Below, in pieces: positions 5,969-11,367 of a stretch of DNA of 11,367 nt (position 1 is the first letter of the stretch; each line of letters begins with the position of its first letter). The notes under the pieces are model-generated. The model searched no databases. It was given only the letters and a program-made list of their open reading frames with translations, and was not told the origin of the DNA. The stretch comes from an uncultured Streptomyces sp. (GTDB taxonomy: Bacteria > Actinomycetota > Actinomycetes > Streptomycetales > Streptomycetaceae), in the NCBI GenBank assembly GCA_946480485.1, contig CAMLJW010000141.1, positions 1 to 11,367 on the forward strand, read 5' to 3'. Both the position numbers and the translations under genes were made by a program.

Positions 5969-6072
5969 ACCATGTTGCCGTCGGCCAGCCTGGGGACGGG
6001 GAACCACTGCCCGACGTACAACCCTCCCGTCCCACCGGACGCCGGAGATACAGCACCCGAGAAGGGCTTGTC

Positions 6073-7311
6073 GTGGAGCGCTATTTCAACAACCAGGACC
6101 AACAGAACCTCCGCAACCGGGTGCGACAATTCGCCGAACGCGAAGTACGTCCGCTGATAGCCGAGATGGAAGCGTCGCGCACCGTATCTTTCAAGCTTTC
6201 CCGGCTCATCGCCCGGCAGGGCTGGATCGGCGCCACCATCGACCCCGCCTACGGGGGGATGGGGATCGGACACCTCGGGAAGACCATCATCATCGAGGAA
6301 CTCGCCCGCGTCAGCGGAGCGATGGGGGCGATGGCCCAGGCCTCCCAGCTCGGCGCCGCCAAGATCATCCACTTTGGGAACGCCTACCAGAAGAAGACCT
6401 GGCTGCCTACCATCGCCGCCGGCGACTGCCTGCCGACGATCGCGGTCACCGAGCCGGAGTCGGGCGGCCACGTTCTGGGCATGGGCAGTACAGCCGTCCG
6501 GGACGGCGACGACTACGTACTCAATGGCAGGAAGGTGTTCGTCGGCAACTCTCACGTCGGCGACCTGCACGGTGTCGTCGTCCGTACCGGGCCCGGATCG
6601 AAGGGCCTGACGGCCTTCCTCGTCGAAGCCAACCGCCCGGGCTTCTCGTTGGCCGAGCAGCAACCCGCCATGGGTCTGCACGGGTTCTCATTCGGAGAAC
6701 TGATCTTCAAAGACTGCCGAATCCCGGCAGCGAATCGGCTCGGTGAGGAAGGCCAGGGCCTCGACGTCGCCTACAGTTCGTCGATCCTGTATGGCAGAGC
6801 CAACTTGACCGCGGTCTCCCTCGGCATCCACCAGGCGGTCTTCGAGGAGACGACCGCCTTCTGTCTCGAGCGCGAGCGGTACGGCAAGCCACTCGGCGAG
6901 CTCAACAACATCAAACTGAAGCTGGGCAGGATGAATTCCCGGCTGATGACCGCACGGCTGACCGCCTACCATGCTGCGCACCTGCTGGACCGCGGGCTGC
7001 CGTGCGACAGTGAGCTCATGAACGCCAAGCTCGTCAACGTCGAGTCCGCGATCGACTCGGCCCGCGACGCCATGGAAATCCACGCCGCCTGCGGCCTGTT
7101 CACCAACCGCCCCGTGGAGCGCTACCTACGCGACGCCTACCACATCTATGCGCCCGCCGGGACCTCCGAGATCCAGGAGCTGCGCCTGGGCGAAGTCGCG
7201 CTCGGCACGGCCAAGCGCCAGTGGTCCGAGCATCTGGCCGACCTCGTACGGACGGTGCCGCCGCGGCGCCTGGAAATGAAGCCGCTGGAGACAGTTGGCC
7301 ACCCGGTGTGA
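6073..7311 (+). CDS. Acyl-CoA dehydrogenase family flavoprotein, atypical catalytic position
   Basis: The protein has 412 residues from GTG 6073 (GAAGGG six bases upstream), a normal family length. The N-terminal helical domain is about 1-120, the beta domain about 121-230 with TEPESGG (126-132), and the C-terminal helical domain about 231-385. The latter carries the FAD-contacting RERYGKPLGE (267-276), HAACGLF (337-343) and GTSEIQELRLGEVALG (363-378). Family members oxidise acyl thioesters (CoA or carrier-protein bound) using FAD. The usual base lies in Y-E-G-T, but here the sequence is IYAPAGTSEI with no Glu. The alternative helix-G position of isovaleryl/long-chain enzymes (ILYGRANL, 238-245) is Gly. 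It may use another base, or be a specialised or non-dehydrogenating member as found in secondary metabolism. It stands alone, with convergent genes downstream. Codon use is somewhat more relaxed than its neighbours. Confidence 0.88.
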   Translation: MERYFNNQDQQNLRNRVRQFAEREVRPLIAEMEASRTVSFKLSRLIARQGWIGATIDPAYGGMGIGHLGKTIIIEELARVSGAMGAMAQASQLGAAKIIHFGNAYQKKTWLPTIAAGDCLPTIAVTEPESGGHVLGMGSTAVRDGDDYVLNGRKVFVGNSHVGDLHGVVVRTGPGSKGLTAFLVEANRPGFSLAEQQPAMGLHGFSFGELIFKDCRIPAANRLGEEGQGLDVAYSSSILYGRANLTAVSLGIHQAVFEETTAFCLERERYGKPLGELNNIKLKLGRMNSRLMTARLTAYHAAHLLDRGLPCDSELMNAKLVNVESAIDSARDAMEIHAACGLFTNRPVERYLRDAYHIYAPAGTSEIQELRLGEVALGTAKRQWSEHLADLVRTVPPRRLEMKPLETVGHPV

Positions 7312-7318
7312 ACTACAG

Positions 7319-7352
7319 GGAGCCACGGACACAGCGCCGTGCCCGCGGCTCC
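7319..7352 (+). terminator. Candidate terminator of acyl-CoA dehydrogenase gene
   Basis: GGAGCC (7319-7324) pairs with GGCTCC (7347-7352). Inside it, ACGG (7325-7328) can pair with CCGT (7337-7340), giving a bulged hairpin that starts seven bases after the stop. TTGCAT follows. Confidence 0.4.
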
Positions 7353-7369
7353 TTGCATCTGGATGGGGT

Positions 7370-7385
7370 GCCCTCCGCAGAGGGC
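7370..7385 (-). terminator. Terminator of the conservon operon
   Basis: GCCCTC (7370-7375), loop CGCA, GAGGGC (7380-7385): a perfect 6-bp stem, 15 bases beyond the stop of the GAF gene in its direction of transcription. It lies in the convergent gap and may serve both directions. Confidence 0.45.
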
Positions 7386-7400
7386 GGCTCCCGCGCTGAC

Positions 7401-7985
7401 TCAGCGCCGGTCTCCGCCCTCCATCTCGCCAATGCGCTCCACCAGTTGCTGCGCCATTGACTTGATGGTTTCCAGACCCTGCCGCCCCCAAGGTCGTACA
7501 TCCGTGTCCACCACGCATATCGTCCCGAGGGCGACTCCCGTCCGAGGGTCGATCAGCGGTGCACCGAGATAGGAGCGAATGCCGATCTCGTCCACCACCG
7601 GATTCCCGGCGAACCTCGGATAGTCGCAGACGTCCTCCAGCACCAGCGCCTTGCGCCGCACGACGACGTGTGGGCAGTAGCCGTGGTCCCGCGGCATGAC
7701 CCGGCCGGGCTGGGTCTGCTGCGGCGCCAGCTCCACCGCCTGATCGGCCGTAGGCGTGTAGAGCCCGGCGAAGTACTGGCGGTCCTCATCGATGAAGTTG
7801 ACCATCGCGAAGGGGGCGCCCGTGGTTTTGGCCAAGTTGCGTGCGAAATCGTCGAACTCCGGGACTGGGGCGTCACCGATCCCGATCTCGTGCAGCCTGG
7901 TCACCCGGGTCTGTACGTCGCGGTCCTCGGGGGTGAGGCGCAGACGGCCGGTAGGGTCGTATGCGTAGGGCTCAGGGGCGGACAT
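7401..7985 (-). CDS. GAF domain protein, fifth gene of the conservon operon
   Basis: The protein has 194 residues. ATG is at 7985-7983, with GGAG (7994-7991) five bases upstream. After a 40-residue charged N-terminus, a single GAF domain spans about 43-185. Recognisable blocks are FAMVNFIDEDRQYFAGL (59-75), RDHGYCPHVV (99-108), LVLEDVCDYPRFAGNPVV (114-131), IRSYLGAPLIDPRTG (136-150) and VALGTICVVDTDVRPW (151-166). This is the free-standing GAF type with Cys104 at the usual FC position and Cys120 and Cys157 nearby. No membrane segment, kinase or output domain is present, so it should be a small cytosolic sensor or ligand-binding protein. It starts 42 bases after cvnD on the same strand and almost certainly shares its transcript. 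A partnership with the Cvn complex is inferred from this position. The ligand is unknown. Confidence 0.88.
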   Translation of the reverse strand: MSAPEPYAYDPTGRLRLTPEDRDVQTRVTRLHEIGIGDAPVPEFDDFARNLAKTTGAPFAMVNFIDEDRQYFAGLYTPTADQAVELAPQQTQPGRVMPRDHGYCPHVVVRRKALVLEDVCDYPRFAGNPVVDEIGIRSYLGAPLIDPRTGVALGTICVVDTDVRPWGRQGLETIKSMAQQLVERIGEMEGGDRR

Positions 7986-8027
7986 GGGAACTCCGTTCGA
8001 CTGCGGGGTTGGCTGCGCCGGGGAGAA

Positions 8028-8630
8028 TCAGGGCAGCAGGTTGTGCTCCGTGGCCGGCGTCCCGGCAGCGGAGCTGAGCATGTGCTGTACGAGTGAGATC
8101 AGCACGCTGGTGCCGGAACTGCATTGCCGGGCGTCGCACATCACGACGGGCACTTCCGGCTTGAGGTCGATGGCCGCGCGGATCTCGTCGGGGGTGTAGC
8201 GGTAGGCATTGTCGAACTCGTTCACAGCCACAATGAAGTTGATGCCGCGCCGCTCGAAGAAGTCGACGGCGGCGAAGCACTGGTCGAGTCGGCGGGTGTC
8301 GGCGAGGACCACGGCGCCGAGCGCCCCGTTGGACAGTTCGTCCCACATGAACCAGAACCGCTCCTGCCCGGGGGTACCGAACAGATAGAGGACATGGTCC
8401 TGGTCGAGGCTGATGCGGCCGAAGTCCATGGCCACGGTGGTGGTCGCCTTGTCCTCGACGCCGACGAGGCTGTCCGTGCGGGCGCTGATCTGGGTCAGCA
8501 GCTCCTCAGTGCTCAGCGGCTCGATTTCACTCACCGCTCCGACGAACGTTGTCTTGCCCACCCCGAAACCCCCGGCTATGAGGATCTTCAGGGCGGTCGG
8601 GAAGGGGTCAGAGCCGCTTGCGAAGCCCAT
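8028..8630 (-). CDS. cvnD: CvnD, Ras-like/MglA-like small GTPase of the conservon
   Basis: The protein has 200 residues. The start is ATG 8630-8628, with GGAGG (8644-8640) nine bases upstream; the frame stays open to 8711, but that extension is antisense-like and lies inside cvnC. Motifs: P-loop GGFGVGKTT (20-28), switch I threonines TTT (63-65), switch II FGTPGQERF (84-92), NEFD (137-140) in place of NKxD, and CDAR (165-168) as the G5 loop. GTPG instead of DxxG, and NEFD, fit the conservon GTPase family (ATP/GTP-binding protein, SRPRB/MglA-like). CvnD is expected to bind and hydrolyse GTP and act as the switch of the membrane-associated Cvn complex. Its first 23 bases overlap the end of cvnC, suggesting translational coupling. 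Confidence 0.95.
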   Translation of the reverse strand: MGFASGSDPFPTALKILIAGGFGVGKTTFVGAVSEIEPLSTEELLTQISARTDSLVGVEDKATTTVAMDFGRISLDQDHVLYLFGTPGQERFWFMWDELSNGALGAVVLADTRRLDQCFAAVDFFERRGINFIVAVNEFDNAYRYTPDEIRAAIDLKPEVPVVMCDARQCSSGTSVLISLVQHMLSSAAGTPATEHNLLP

Positions 8631-8982
8631 GCAGCACCGCCTCCAGGAGGTTTCGGTCGGTCGGGGACGCCGCCTCGATGACACGGGGTGCCCGGGTGGC
8701 GAGCGCCTCATGCGTGACGAGGTCGGAAAGCAGGACTTTAGTGATCACGGCCGGCAGCCGCATGTGGGCGGCCACCTCGGCCACCGACATCGGGCCGCCG
8801 CACAGTTCGAGTACCTGTTCGTGGTCGGGGCCGAGATAGGGGGGGCGCGTGCCGGTGGCCATCACGAGGGTGAGGAGGTCGATGCGCGCTGATGGGAGGG
8901 TGCGCCCGTTGGTGACCGTATAGGGCCGGACCAGACGCCCGGCCTTATCGTCCAGCCACATCCCGTCCTGCGCCTCGGACAT
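8608..8982 (-). CDS. cvnC: CvnC, DUF742 protein of the conservon
   Basis: The protein has 124 residues from ATG 8982-8980, two bases after the cvnB stop, so translation is probably coupled; the upstream ribosome site is weak. The DUF742 hallmarks are present: RLVRPYTVTNGRT (16-28), IDLLTLVMATG (34-44), then a winged-helix-like block LGPDHEQVLELCGGPMSVAEVA (50-71) with HMRLPAVITKVLLSDLV (73-89). DUF742 proteins are invariably partners of roadblock proteins and Cvn GTPases in conservons, and are thought to help assemble the complex. A DNA-binding role has not been shown as far as I know. The C-terminus (NLLEAVLHGLRKRL) overlaps the cvnD start and carries its ribosome site. Confidence 0.95.
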   Translation of the reverse strand: MSEAQDGMWLDDKAGRLVRPYTVTNGRTLPSARIDLLTLVMATGTRPPYLGPDHEQVLELCGGPMSVAEVAAHMRLPAVITKVLLSDLVTHEALATRAPRVIEAASPTDRNLLEAVLHGLRKRL

Positions 8983-8984
8983 TC

Positions 8985-9413
8985 TTAACGTCCCGCATCG
9001 AACGGCGCGCTCATCGGCTTGCGGGCAGGCGTCGTGAGATACGGTCGGACGCTCTTGACCAGCATCGCCATCTCGTAGCCGAGCGGGCCCGCCTGGGCCT
9101 CGGGACCGGCGAGGACGGCGAGGACGGCGCCGGAGCCTGCCGAGGACACGAAGAGCAGTGCGGTGGTCAGTTCCACCACCACCTGGCGTACCTCGCCGCC
9201 GCCGGAAAAGTGCTGACCGACGCCACGCCCGAGTGAGCTGAGCCCGGACGCCATGGCTGCCAAGCGGTCTGCCCCGTCGTTGTCGAGTCCCACGACGGCC
9301 TTCTTCAGTCCGTCGGAGGACAGCAGAATGGCGTGGCGGGTGCCGGGCACCTTGTCTATGAGGTTCTGTAGGAGCCAGTCGAGGTTTTCGTGGCGGGTAG
9401 GGATATCGCTCAC
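8985..9413 (-). CDS. cvnB: CvnB, roadblock/LC7 domain protein of the conservon
   Basis: The protein has 142 residues from GTG 9413-9411. AAGGAG (9431-9426) lies 12 bases upstream, rather far, but no nearer in-frame start exists. A single roadblock/LC7 domain covers about 10-110: LDWLLQNLIDKVPGTRHAIL (11-30), LSSDGLKKAVVGL (31-43), ADRLAAMASGLSSLGRGVG (48-66) and VELTTALLFVSSAGSGAVLAVLAG (80-103). Roadblock proteins dimerise and regulate or tether small GTPases; in conservons CvnB works with CvnC and CvnD on the cytoplasmic side of CvnA. It begins 42 bases after cvnA and ends two bases before cvnC. Confidence 0.95.
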   Translation of the reverse strand: MSDIPTRHENLDWLLQNLIDKVPGTRHAILLSSDGLKKAVVGLDNDGADRLAAMASGLSSLGRGVGQHFSGGGEVRQVVVELTTALLFVSSAGSGAVLAVLAGPEAQAGPLGYEMAMLVKSVRPYLTTPARKPMSAPFDAGR

Positions 9414-9455
9414 GGCGGCGTTCTTCTCCTTGGGGGGTTGGTACGGAGCCTTCGA

Positions 9456-11138
9456 TTAGCGAGAGCTGTCGGCGGGATTCTCGCCAGGCGCGTCATCGGC
9501 GAGATGGAATCCTCGCGTGAAATCGGCCACCAGTCCCGGACTGGGCTCCACTTCCTGCTCGTCCCCAGCCATGCCGGCGTTGGGTGTCCCTCGGAGCTCG
9601 GGCGCCAGGTGCTCCTGCGCGCGGCGCTTCGGCAGCGTGGGACGCCCATCCTGCGCGTCTACGTCGTGGGGCGCGGAGCCGTGGTCTCGCAGTTCGGCGC
9701 GCTCGGCGGCCCTGGGGTGATGTTGCCGTACAGGCAACGGCGTGGTCAGCTGGGCCGCAGGCAGCGTTTGCGCAACCGCTGGTGAGACGGCCGAAGGCGG
9801 GGCCGCAGGCGTCTGCACGGCGGGGCGCTCCGCTGAAGCCGCCTGGACGGGCGGTGGCGTGTCGGCTGCCGCCTGCTGCGGCATATCGGCAATCTCGTCA
9901 CCGAGCAGCTGATGCGGGAGTACCAGCACCGCCTGGACACCGCCGAAAATGTTGCTCTGCAGTTGGACCGCGATGCCGTGCCGACGGGCCAACGCGGAAA
10001 CCACGAACAGCCCGATGCGGCCGTCCACGAGCAACTTGCCGACATCGATGTGATCCGGGTCTGCGAGCAGCGCGTTGATCCTCTGCTGCTCCACGGGCGC
10101 CATACCAAGACCGCGGTCCTCAACCTCCACGGCCAGCCCGGCAGCCACTCTTCGGGAGCGCAGCAGTACTTGGGTGTGCGGCTCGGAGAACATCGTGGCG
10201 TTCTCCACCAGTTCGGCCAGCAGGTGAACGACGTCGGCGACAGCGTGGCCGCGCAGCGTCCCCTCGATCGGTGGCACAAGCTTGACCCGGGAGTACCGCT
10301 CGACCTCCGCGATCGAGGACCTCAGCACTTCGGTCAGCGTCACCGGACGGCTCCACTGGCGGCGAGAGACCGCGCCACCGAGCACCGCGAGATTCTCCGC
10401 GTGCCGCCGGATGCGGGTCGTCAAGTGGTCGACGTGGAAGATGCGCTTGAGCAGCTCCGGGTCCTCCACCTCGTTTTCCAGCTCGTCCAGCAACTCGATC
10501 GCACGGTGCACGAGGGACTGCAGCCGTCGAGCGAGATTGACGAAGACCTCGACCTTCTCCTCGGTCTTGGGCTCGCTTCCCTCCGAGGCGCCCTCGGGCT
10601 GCTGTGCCGCCTGCACGACGGCCGCCTCCGCCTGCCACTGGTAAAGGAGGATTTCGTGTGCGAGACGCGCGAGCGCGTCCCCTTCGGGCGGGGTGCTGTG
10701 GGTGAACGGAGGCTGCTCAAGGCACTGGCCGTCCTGCAGTCGGCGTTCCGTGGCCTGCAGGCTCACCTGGCCGTTGACCACCGAACGGTGCAGCAAGGCG
10801 TACCGGCGCGACGCCGCCCGGGCCTCGCCCTGGCCTGCGAACACGGCAATGCCCAGGGCGCCGCAGCCAAGGACGGCGGCGCCGGTGAGAACGGCCCATG
10901 TAGCGGCGTCGGCGGTGCCCTCCTCGGCGCGCAGGACGAAAGCGATGACAACCGTCGACAGCACGGCGATGACAGCCGCGGGGAGGACTGCCAGGCGCAC
11001 CAAACGGGAACGCGTCACGGAGTCCGCCGCCCGTTCCTGGGCCGACGGCCTGCCATGCTTCTTCCGTTTCCGCGTCGAAGCCGCAGCCGTCGGCCGACCG
11101 GGTTCCGGGCGCGCTGCATACGTCGCGGATTCAGGCAT
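9456..11138 (-). CDS. cvnA: CvnA, membrane-anchored histidine-kinase-like sensor of the conservon
   Basis: The protein has 560 residues from ATG 11138-11136, preceded by AAAGGA (11149-11144) at five bases; a longer frame to 11207 lacks such a site. After a basic N-terminus, two membrane helices (about 47-69 and 80-102) are separated by only about ten residues. The nitrate/nitrite-sensing-like extracytoplasmic domain of many CvnA proteins is therefore absent. A coiled/DHp-like region runs 196-255 with DHLTTRIRRHAENL (237-250). The ATPase domain has N-box ELVENATMFSEP (309-320), DRGLGM (341-346) and GRIGLFVVSALARRHGI (373-389). A Pro/Ala/Gln linker (about 420-490) leads to the conserved tail block LPKRRAQEHLAPELR (502-516). 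Conservon kinases are proposed to act like receptors that control the CvnB-C-D complex instead of a response regulator. Whether this one autophosphorylates is unknown. Confidence 0.94.
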   Translation of the reverse strand: MPESATYAARPEPGRPTAAASTRKRKKHGRPSAQERAADSVTRSRLVRLAVLPAAVIAVLSTVVIAFVLRAEEGTADAATWAVLTGAAVLGCGALGIAVFAGQGEARAASRRYALLHRSVVNGQVSLQATERRLQDGQCLEQPPFTHSTPPEGDALARLAHEILLYQWQAEAAVVQAAQQPEGASEGSEPKTEEKVEVFVNLARRLQSLVHRAIELLDELENEVEDPELLKRIFHVDHLTTRIRRHAENLAVLGGAVSRRQWSRPVTLTEVLRSSIAEVERYSRVKLVPPIEGTLRGHAVADVVHLLAELVENATMFSEPHTQVLLRSRRVAAGLAVEVEDRGLGMAPVEQQRINALLADPDHIDVGKLLVDGRIGLFVVSALARRHGIAVQLQSNIFGGVQAVLVLPHQLLGDEIADMPQQAAADTPPPVQAASAERPAVQTPAAPPSAVSPAVAQTLPAAQLTTPLPVRQHHPRAAERAELRDHGSAPHDVDAQDGRPTLPKRRAQEHLAPELRGTPNAGMAGDEQEVEPSPGLVADFTRGFHLADDAPGENPADSSR

Positions 11139-11233
11139 CGGAGTCCTTTCGGTCAGCCAGTACGAACGCACGGCGACACACCGCATGTCGACCGCCAACA
11201 CGCGCACATAATCGGACAGTTAATGGCGTCGAC

Positions 11234-11264
11234 ACCCTATGACACGCCCCTCCGTGTGACGCAA
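11234..11264 (-). promoter_or_regulatory. Putative cvn operon promoter
   Basis: On the minus strand, TTGCGT (11264-11259) and TAGGGT (11239-11234) resemble Streptomyces vegetative -35 and -10 boxes (TTGAC, TAGRRT), with a rather long 19-base spacer. Inside the spacer, ACACG and CGTGT (11257-11253 and 11246-11242) form a small dyad. The site lies about 95 bases before ATG 11138. Confidence 0.3.
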
Positions 11265-11367
11265 TCGCACCGAGTGAGCCCCGGCTTGCGGCCAAGGACC
11301 CATAGGCCGGTGGCCTTGTCTTTCAGCAGGTCGGCGGGCGTGCCAGCGTCCGCCGGCACCCCACCAC
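11237..11367 (-). CDS. Possible 3' end of a gene cut by the window edge
   Basis: The minus-strand frame entering from the right edge stays open for about 42 codons (VPADAGTPADLLKDKATGLW... at its start) and ends at TAG 11239-11237. Third positions are G/C-rich for the first 30 codons and relaxed near the end. I do not recognise the sequence. It could be the tail of an upstream same-strand gene or a relic. The stop overlaps the proposed cvn promoter. Confidence 0.25.
   Translation of the reverse strand, partial: GGVPADAGTPADLLKDKATGLWVLGRKPGLTRCDCVTRRGVS

Larger units (their letters stand above)
5369..6072. other. 704-base stretch without an intact gene
   Basis: In order it holds: a 10-bp palindrome CGGTATACCG (5390-5399); the minus-strand MFS relic (about 5440-5580); a perfect 10-bp hairpin (5660-5689); an AT-rich segment (about 5690-5970), unlike the rest of the window; and the leader of the acyl-CoA dehydrogenase gene. 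Long minus-strand frames cross it, but they have no ribosome site and change character repeatedly. A 33-codon plus-strand frame from ATG 5695 (MDARIKHARDRRDEF...) has relaxed third positions and no recognised family. A minus-strand stretch at 6018-5932 (YVGQWFPVPRLADGNMVYRS...) has GC-rich third positions and may be another small relic. Confidence 0.6.

Noticed and set aside
5278..6681. 467-codon minus-strand open frame with a cysteine cluster (CSHCDTC) near 5870
   Set aside because: It runs antisense through csp, the relic region and the acyl-CoA dehydrogenase gene. It has no ribosome site or consistent codon bias, and the cysteines fall in an AT-rich non-coding stretch.
8631..8711. N-terminal extension of CvnD to 8711
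   Set aside because: The extra 27 residues (Arg/Pro/Ser-rich) lie entirely within cvnC, whereas ATG 8630 has a good ribosome site and matches the family length.
11139..11207. N-terminal extension of CvnA to 11207
   Set aside because: No ribosome site is seen there, while AAAGGA sits five bases before ATG 11138.

Overview
The window is high-GC actinobacterial DNA, almost certainly Streptomyces or a close relative. The reasons are strong G/C bias at third codon positions, GGAGG-type ribosome sites 5-9 bases before most starts, and a complete four-gene conservon (cvnA-D), a hallmark of Streptomyces. I see no rRNA, tRNA, CRISPR array or intact mobile element.

Left part (about 1-5400, plus strand): six intact genes, mostly for envelope or stress functions. 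They are a six-pass membrane protein of unknown role, a small PLDc_N/SHOCT membrane protein, a DUF7144 four-pass membrane protein, a diacylglycerol-kinase-family lipid kinase with its own membrane anchor, a DUF488 (YeaO-like) protein and a CspA-type cold-shock protein. The SHOCT, DUF7144 and kinase genes lie 60 and 88 bases apart and may form one transcription unit. Minus-strand relics lie between these intact genes: a frameshifted DUF2252 C-terminus (58-155), the last membrane segments of a DHA2-type MFS exporter (about 5440-5580) and perhaps a dehydrogenase tail (about 4240-4335). The region looks remodelled and partly decayed.

Middle (5369-7311): a 704-base stretch without an intact gene. 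It contains the MFS relic, a perfect 10-bp hairpin and an unusually AT-rich segment with small palindromes. It leads into a plus-strand acyl-CoA dehydrogenase homologue that lacks a glutamate at both usual catalytic-base positions. Candidate terminator hairpins separate it from the convergent operon on the right.

Right part (7401-11138, minus strand): one operon read cvnA, cvnB, cvnC, cvnD, then a GAF-domain gene. CvnA is a membrane-anchored kinase-like protein, CvnB a roadblock/LC7 protein, CvnC a DUF742 protein and CvnD a Ras-like/MglA-like small GTPase. Spacing is tight (42 bases, 2 bases, a 23-base overlap, 42 bases). From the known conservon 9 model of S. coelicolor, CvnA-D should form a membrane-associated complex in which the GTPase is the switch. 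In this copy CvnA has almost no extracytoplasmic loop, so the cytosolic GAF protein is a plausible sensor or output partner. A short open frame cut by the right edge may be the end of another minus-strand gene.
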